64,000 nt of DNA from assembly GCA_010909725.1 (NCBI GenBank), contig JAACMV010000027.1, forward strand, positions 496,001 through 560,000. The letters are read 5' to 3'. Within the stretch, counting starts at the first letter, position 1. The number at the start of each line of letters is the position of its first letter. The DNA is from Picochlorum sp. 'celeri' (Eukaryota; Chlorophyta; Trebouxiophyceae). The notes under the pieces are model-generated. The model was not told the DNA's origin. It saw nothing but the letters and a program-made list of their open reading frames with translations, and did no database searches. Of the stretch, positions 58,601 to 64,000 are shown in pieces. Made by a program: the position numbers and the translations under genes.

Positions 58601-61102
58601 GAATTCGCTTTCCTTCAACATTTTGCTGACCCACACAAGCAATCATCTGTGAGATGTTGATGAACGATCCTTTGGACCCAGCAGTCACCATTCTAACAAC
58701 ATTGTTTGTATCTCTCAATGATTGCTGCGCCATATTACCAGCATCATCACGAGCTTTGTTCAGAACTTGATTCACTTGATTTTCAAATGACTCCATAATA
58801 GAACGCCCTGGCTGTTGCTCGAGATCTCCTCCCTGGACTTTTTCAATCAGGCCCTTCACATCTGATTTTGCTCTATTCATGATTTCATTAATGATGGACA
58901 TTGTTCTAGGATCTGCGATCAAATCACCAACACCAATAGAGAAACCGTGCTGCAAAAGCCAATAATTCACAGAGAACTGCGTCTGACTCAAAAATGCGCA
59001 CGCGGCTTCAGGACCAAATTCCATCCAAATGACATGGACAAGCCCACCAGCTGCAGCACCGAGAGACTTTTTGCATAGAGTTCCTGCGAGCAATTCCCCT
59101 CTATGAATTATGACTTGAGAATCAACAGGAGACATGCTATCTGGCTCCCCATCTTTATACCAGGCGGCATTTCTCCTGAGATTCACTGACGGGAGGAACA
59201 GGGACACAACCTGCTTTCCTGTCCACAAAGGCCGGGGCTTGATGATTGCTGGTGCAGGAACATATCCATTCCAATCTTCCAACCACATGAGAAGATTGCA
59301 GAGTACGTCGTACTCGATAAATGTGTCCCTCTTTGTGAAAAGGCGAGATGCAAGCAGTGAATCTTGCACAATACCCATCACTGGTTTATTTGCCTGTGGG
59401 GATACAATATTCCGTGGCACAGCCATTATTTCTTTAATTTCTGCTCTAGGTTCTTGACCTTGCACCAGATGCATATTCATTTCATCTCCATCGAAATCCG
59501 CATTATATGGAGAGGTGACGGACAAGTTCAAACGGAACGTCGAGTATGGCAGGATGCGAACTCGATGACCCATCATGGACATTTTATGAAGGGAAGGCTG
59601 TCGGTTGAAAATAACGACATCACCATTAATCATATGGCGTTCGACAGTATACCCTGGCTGCAAGTGCCTATCCCTATCTGATCTCAGAAAACGAAGATCC
59701 AATCTGGACCCATCGTCCCTCACAATATATTTGGCGCCAGTCTCACCTGGCGGTGGATGCGGCCCATTCTCGACAAGCTTGCGCAATTTTTCCATATTAT
59801 GAGGTGTCACGACCTCTGGGAACGTAAGATTTAAAGCAATCGCCCAAGGAACACCAAGTTCATCCAATGCAAGATTTGGATCGCCAGTGATGACAGTACG
59901 AGCTGAAAAATCCACTCTCTTCCCCATCAGATTACCGCGAACGCGACCTTCTTTTCCTTTCAATCGCTGCGCAATCGACTTGATGGGCCTACCACTTCTC
60001 TGCTTTGCGGTAGGCAACCCAGGGAGCGAATTGTCAATGTACCCAGTCACATGCATTTGCAGGAGAAGGCAAAACTCGGATATGATGTGTTGAGGAGCCC
60101 CACTTTCCTCTTGCTTTTGAAGGCGAACATTCGCCTTGATAATTTCACTCAACTGATGCGTTAAATCATCCTCAGATCGAGCGGAACTATCCATAGCAAC
60201 ACTGGGTCTCACAGGAGGAGGAGGCACTGGAAACACGGTTAAAATCATCCACTCGGGCCTCGAGAACTCAGGATTAAACCCAAGCGCAACGCAATCTTCA
60301 TCGCTAATACCCCTCAATATCCGCAGAGCTTCCGTTGGAGACAACTCTTGTTTACCCTCCAATGCCTCCAGCCCTTCCATCTCCTGCACCTTTTTAGACA
60401 CCTGATGATCGGCCATGATGGTCATCGTCCCAGGAACAAGCCTATACGATGGCTGCGGATTCCCATCCAAATCCACCCTCTTTGGCTGACACAACTTCAA
60501 AAATGCCCGCTGTCTATACTCTGGATTGCGAATCCGCATACATTTCCGATACAATGGATCCTCCTTGGACACCAACAGCTTGGACGTTCGATAACTCACA
60601 CACCGCAGCACCTTGACCACCGTCTTCAAAAAATGCACATGGAAAATTGGCTTTGCCAGCTCGATATGACCAAAATACCCCGGGCAATCCAGCACACCAC
60701 AACCATCCGTCAAACACTTTAAGGATCGATCCATCGTACCCAACCTTGGGTCACTCAGACCGCCCATTCGAGGCCTCCCTTTATCATATATTTGCGCTGT
60801 ATCAATCTTTGCGACAGAATACCGCCTCTGCAAGGATACATGTTTCGATATAAAACAATATTCCAGGCGAGAATCGCAGATATATACACAAATGAGGCCA
60901 TTCGCCACGTGATGATTGATCAATCACACAACACCACCCGACCCAACCCCCAAACAACGCATCCATTCATGTATCGTAAAATTTATATCAAAAACATGTG
61001 TTTGTGACGCACAATAAAGTCAGGATCCAGAATCCCAAACTGAATGGACGAAATCCTCCGAACAGGAGCACTCGAGTAGCTAAATCGGTCTCCACCTGAC
61101 AT
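55632..61102 (-). CDS. RPB1: RNA polymerase II largest subunit RPB1
   Basis: Catalytic subunit of RNA polymerase II. Exon 1 (61013-61102) encodes MSGGDRFSYSSAPVRRI up to LDPDFI; a 185-bp intron separates it from exon 2 (55632-60827), which begins RRYSVAKIDTAQIYDKG. Total 1761 residues. Zinc clamp CLTDGCGVLDCPGYFGH; catalytic NADFDGDEMNMH; GEAVGTVAAQSIGEP and TLNTFHFAGVS around the bridge helix and trigger loop. The body ends in TPGRSPGAATPGRL and a spacer, then the C-terminal heptad domain, described separately, and a short tail DTAKGAEGK. There is no intron in the 5.2-kb main exon. The upstream 256 bp to the SDR stop is its promoter. Confidence 0.97.
55677..56306 (-). repeat. 21-bp tandem repeat encoding the RPB1 CTD (30 heptads)
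   Basis: Thirty consecutive 21-bp units in frame. Order from the polymerase body: one YSPTSPG, 23 YSPTSPA, three YSPTSPQ, one YSPTSPE, one YSPSSPQ, one YSPTNPE, followed by a broken YSPTED. Codons vary at third positions, so the peptide uniformity is not just recent copying. No heptad has Ser at position 7. Confidence 0.95.
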
Positions 61103-61358
61103 TATGAATCAATAAATATGACTGTAAGTATCAGATATAATTGCCTAGTGATGTATCCGCTTCTCGGAGACACGTGTCTGATGAGGACCAACAGCAGCCA
61201 TTCACTCGAACACAAACGTGTCGTATCCACCTATGCCAACATGCTGAGTTTCTATAAAATTATGAGTATTACAATAATTATATTGAATCTGGGGGGTTTT
61301 CAGCGGGTATAAAATACCTATGTCCCATTGCGGTATTTAAGGATGGGGCATATCTGTG

Positions 61359-62159
61359 TCAGTATAAACCCATGACGGAATATCCTCCATCGACTGGGAT
61401 TGTGACACCAGTGATGTAGCTGGAGGCAGGGGATGCTAGGAAAGAAAAGACTCGAGCTACTTCTTCTGGTTCTGCGATGCGACCCATTGGGGTTCTTTCG
61501 AGGACTGTGTCTTTGTAGTCTTTGTTCTGCAACACTATATTCGCCAATGGGGTTGCTGTGTACCAAGGAGCAACAGCGACTGCACGAATACCATCCTTGC
61601 CCCACTCGCATGCTAGATTTTTTACTAAATGGTTCATACCAGCTTTACTCATGCCATAGAGGCATCCAGATTTCATGGCGGTGGGTCCGCCTGCAACAGA
61701 ACTGTTGCACAAGATGCAGGCTGAATCTGCTGCTTGCAGCATTGGATGGAAGAGTCTGCAAAGGCTAAAGCTGGATTTGAGATTGATGTCCATGAGGGTT
61801 GTGAAATCATCGTCTGTCATATCGAGTGTTGTCCGTCTGGGCAAGTTTGTGCCGACGTTATTGACCAAGACGTCAAGACGATCACCAAATTTCTTTGTGG
61901 CAGCATCCAAGAGGACTGCTCTTCCCTGCTCTGTTGCGACGTCTGCTGCCACGCCCGCCACATCCATCCCTTTGGATTGACACTCGTCAACAAATTCTTT
62001 CAATTCCTCTGCATGTCTGGCGCATCCGAGGACTTTTGCCCCCAGAGAAGCCATTTCAATGCATGTGGCTCTGCCAATGCCCTTGGTACAGCCAGTGATG
62101 ACCACATTTTTACCATATGGGGTGTAATGCTTCGCTCGTTGCTCGTCGAAGATTGCCAT
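61359..62159 (-). CDS. Short-chain dehydrogenase/reductase (tropinone reductase-like)
   Basis: 266 residues, one exon. Cofactor loop TGCTKGIGRA, NNVG in strand 4, the catalytic Ser in CILCNSSVAG, YGMSKAG with Tyr and Lys, and the C-terminal SYITGVTIPVDGGYSV. Basic residues after the first loop (CARHAEEL) suggest NADP(H). Closest in pattern to the plant tropinone-reductase-like SDRs, a group with varied substrates; tropinone itself is unlikely in an alga. Cytosolic, with no leader. It diverges from the kinase gene across 212 bp. Confidence 0.88.
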   Translation of the reverse strand: MAIFDEQRAKHYTPYGKNVVITGCTKGIGRATCIEMASLGAKVLGCARHAEELKEFVDECQSKGMDVAGVAADVATEQGRAVLLDAATKKFGDRLDVLVNNVGTNLPRRTTLDMTDDDFTTLMDINLKSSFSLCRLFHPMLQAADSACILCNSSVAGGPTAMKSGCLYGMSKAGMNHLVKNLACEWGKDGIRAVAVAPWYTATPLANIVLQNKDYKDTVLERTPMGRIAEPEEVARVFSFLASPASSYITGVTIPVDGGYSVMGLY

Positions 62160-62371
62160 TGATATTCTTTGGTTTATTTATAATGCCTAGGAGAGGTGAA
62201 TCGATCGCTAACCAATCGTATTTAATATTTGTCGTGCGGGGTACAGCAGCGCCAAGACTGACTGTGAGACATGTCGAATGAAATTCTCCCAATTTAGATA
62301 TATTATATAATGTACAACAACTCGTTTCGAAAGGACGGATACTGAGCAGATGAATAGAATATTGGATTGAT

Positions 62372-63619
62372 ATGGGGAGTCTTGAGGATTTGAATATTCT
62401 CAAGGACAAGATTGATGAGTTGGAGGAGGAACTCGACGTGACGAAGCAAGTCAATTTGCATTTGGCAGAGCAGTTGGAAAAGCTTGGGGGTGAGAACGAG
62501 TCCTATAAGCAGCATGTGGTGCGATTGAATCAGAAACTATCCAAATATCTGGCTCTAGAGAGGGAGGAGAAGGAGAAGCAGTCTAATAAAGAATTGCTTT
62601 CTGGAGAAGAAGAAGACAAGGAAGAAGAAGAAGAAGAGGGCGGCAGTGGCGAGACTGGTGATGATGTCGATTGGGAGGGTTTGGAAAGGATTGTGCTGAA
62701 CAAGGATTGGAGGATTGATTCTGCCGAGATTGAGCTTGGTAGTTGTATAGGGTCAGGATCATTTGGGGAGACATGGAAGGCAAACTGGAAGGGGGCTGTC
62801 TGTGCAGTGAAAAAGATCAAGGTGTCTCGGGATATGCAGAGCCATTTTGAACGCGAGTTGGTGGTATTGGAGCGAGTGAGGCATCCCCATGTGCTAGGGT
62901 TTTTAGGTGCTGTGGTAGATCCAAAGCTTGGGGCATGTTGGTTGGTGACAGAGTTCATGCCAGGAGGAAACTTGAGTGCCGCTATTCGGGGGAATAATAG
63001 GAACATGAGACTATCAAAGAAACCAATGAGTGTTAGATTTCAGATTTTAGCAGATATTGCCAGTGGCATGGCAGCACTTGAAAGACAAGAACCTCCCATA
63101 GTTCACAGAGATGTCAAGCCAAGCAATGTGTTGTTAGATGATTCTATGAGAGCCAAGGTGAGCGATATGGGACTGGCTAAGATATTAACACAGGACGCGG
63201 TGCTTCAGTTGACTCCAGAGTGCGGTACCTATATACACATGGCACCAGAGGTAATTGCCCATGATGTCTATGGAACGCAGGCTGATGTTTGGTCGTATGC
63301 CACAACTGCTGTAGAAATTTTGACGCTAGAATACCCCTACCAAAAATATAATTTGACGCCTATTCAAATAGCATTACAAGTGATGGATGGGAAGCTCAGA
63401 CCAGACATCCCTGAGAATATCATTCCGTTTGAATTGAGTGATTTGTTACGGAAATGCTTTCACTTTGATGCACTCGAAAGGCCTTCGTTTGCGCATATTG
63501 CTGATGTGATGCGTCGAATAGTAGATACACAGATTGCAGAGGAAAAGAGGATGGGAACAGCAGTGGCATCAGGCCTGGGCAGTTGGTTTGGCGGTGGACA
63601 GAAGAAGACTAGAAAATAA
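62372..63619 (+). CDS. Protein kinase, TKL/Raf-like, with N-terminal coiled coil
   Basis: 415 residues, one exon. The first 75 residues form a coiled coil (KIDELEEELDVTKQVNLHL) and are followed by an acidic run. The kinase domain has IGSGSFGETWKANW (glycine loop), CAVKKIK (ATP-binding Lys), ERELVVLERVRHP, VHRDVKPSNVLL, and SDMGLAK in place of DFG, then GTYIHMAPEV and DVWSYATTAVEILT. HRDVKPSN and GTYIHMAPE suit the TKL group, though GTPYWMAPE-like features are mixed. The DMG variant can still be active. The substrate is unknown. The stop is 4 bp from the UBLCP1 stop. Confidence 0.85.
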   Translation: MGSLEDLNILKDKIDELEEELDVTKQVNLHLAEQLEKLGGENESYKQHVVRLNQKLSKYLALEREEKEKQSNKELLSGEEEDKEEEEEEGGSGETGDDVDWEGLERIVLNKDWRIDSAEIELGSCIGSGSFGETWKANWKGAVCAVKKIKVSRDMQSHFERELVVLERVRHPHVLGFLGAVVDPKLGACWLVTEFMPGGNLSAAIRGNNRNMRLSKKPMSVRFQILADIASGMAALERQEPPIVHRDVKPSNVLLDDSMRAKVSDMGLAKILTQDAVLQLTPECGTYIHMAPEVIAHDVYGTQADVWSYATTAVEILTLEYPYQKYNLTPIQIALQVMDGKLRPDIPENIIPFELSDLLRKCFHFDALERPSFAHIADVMRRIVDTQIAEEKRMGTAVASGLGSWFGGGQKKTRK

Positions 63620-63623
63620 TCCG

Positions 63624-64000
63624 TTATTTCTTCTTAATCTCTCGCCATTCCTCTCGTATAGTATCTTGCCATTCATCATGATTCAAATGGTCCAATGACT
63701 CGAGTTCGGCCAACTTGGACAGGTATAAATCTAATTTCAAAAACTCCCTATCCGAACGTCCACGCTCTGTTGTACTATGCTTGAACGGCTTGATGACCAA
63801 GCCATTCTGAGGATTTAATACAAAATTCCTGCGTAAATCATCCAACATGAGGGTATTTGAGCTGGTGTACTGTGGGTATCGCTTCCACAACACATGCAAA
63901 GGCTTGCAATCAAACACCTTTTTGTTCGTCATCCCTGTATTATCCACAGTCACCATTGCCGTATAGTCCATACACGCTGTTATTCTAAACTCTGGATGAT
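63624..64000 (-). CDS. UBLCP1: UBLCP1-like ubiquitin-like domain phosphatase, C-terminal part
   Basis: HAD-type (FCP1/SCP-like) phosphatase; in animals UBLCP1 acts on the nuclear proteasome. The frame is open through the right window edge (complete codons to 63998), so the N-terminus, with the ubiquitin-like domain and DxDxT motif, lies outside. Visible here: ITACMDYTAMVTV, KPLHVLWKRYPQY, TLMLDDLRRNFVLNPQNGLVIKPF, LKLDLYLSKLAELESLDHLNHDEW. The 'DD..RNF..NPQNGL.I.PF' block is diagnostic. The ATG at 63971 is internal. Confidence 0.88.
   Translation of the reverse strand, partial: HPEFRITACMDYTAMVTVDNTGMTNKKVFDCKPLHVLWKRYPQYTSSNTLMLDDLRRNFVLNPQNGLVIKPFKHSTTERGRSDREFLKLDLYLSKLAELESLDHLNHDEWQDTIREEWREIKKK

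Noticed and set aside
1..64000. Mobile elements, CRISPR arrays, rRNA or tRNA genes
   Set aside because: No transposase, reverse transcriptase, long terminal repeats, spaced direct repeats or RNA gene signatures were seen by eye.

Overview
The window is nuclear DNA from a compact eukaryotic genome, most likely a green alga. Green-lineage evidence: a PsbW precursor with a two-part thylakoid transit peptide, a two-domain WRKY factor, a Whirly protein, a plastid ClpC, an RHIP1-like protein and a DUF3593-like plastid membrane protein. TGTAA, the usual chlorophyte poly(A) signal, follows several stop codons. Introns are GT-AG and mostly 64-125 bp. Base composition is near neutral. A small-genome chlorophyte such as a Picochlorum-like trebouxiophyte would fit, but that is a guess.

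Layout. 0-8.6 kb: the 3' part of REV3 (DNA polymerase zeta), plastid CLPC, PSBW. 8.9-12.2 kb: eIF2-alpha, a HAD hydrolase, an RHIP1-like protein. 12.3-19 kb: XRN2/RAT1 exonuclease, NF-YB, a 71-residue membrane protein, ribosomal protein eL42, CRIPT, FAM136A. 19-22.5 kb: Mn-type superoxide dismutase, mitochondrial OSCP, a DUF3593-like protein, SPC24. 22.5-28.6 kb: a 1.5-kb gene-free stretch with a dense W-box array in front of a group I WRKY gene, then an FtsH-like peptidase and RNF113/CWC24. 28.8-34.2 kb: SCO1, DNAJC9, a secreted nitrilase-like protein, an MFSD8-like transporter. 34.8-46.9 kb: a C2/Munc13-like protein, mRNA capping enzyme, RBM28/NOP4, Whirly, a tiny membrane protein, a Golgi-type sulfotransferase, a small organellar-type protein. 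47-55.3 kb: Yippee, a possible RecA-fold protein, SMARCC/SWI3, a long DGAT2-like acyltransferase, an EF-hand protein, CTF8. 55.6-64 kb: RPB1 with a 30-heptad CTD, an SDR, a Raf-like kinase, and the 3' end of UBLCP1.

Most genes are housekeeping. Several serve RNA polymerase II output: RPB1, capping enzyme, XRN2, RNF113, CRIPT and SMARCC. This is dispersed linkage, not an operon. Two architectural rules stand out. Convergent genes are packed stop-to-stop, often 3-20 bp apart and once overlapping. Nearly all of the 22 introns I could place lie near the 5' end of their gene.

The most interesting signals are the nine W-boxes in 121 bp upstream of the WRKY gene; an RPB1 CTD with no Ser7 at all (23 identical YSPTSPA heptads); a DGAT2 domain behind about 400 residues of multi-pass membrane sequence; an animal-style N-terminal module on SWI3; overlapping perfect palindromes before the FtsH-like gene; and a secreted nitrilase-like gene with no in-frame ATG. 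I found no mobile elements, tRNA, rRNA or CRISPR arrays. Exon borders were read by eye from GT-AG signals, frame and family resemblance and have not been tested against transcripts.
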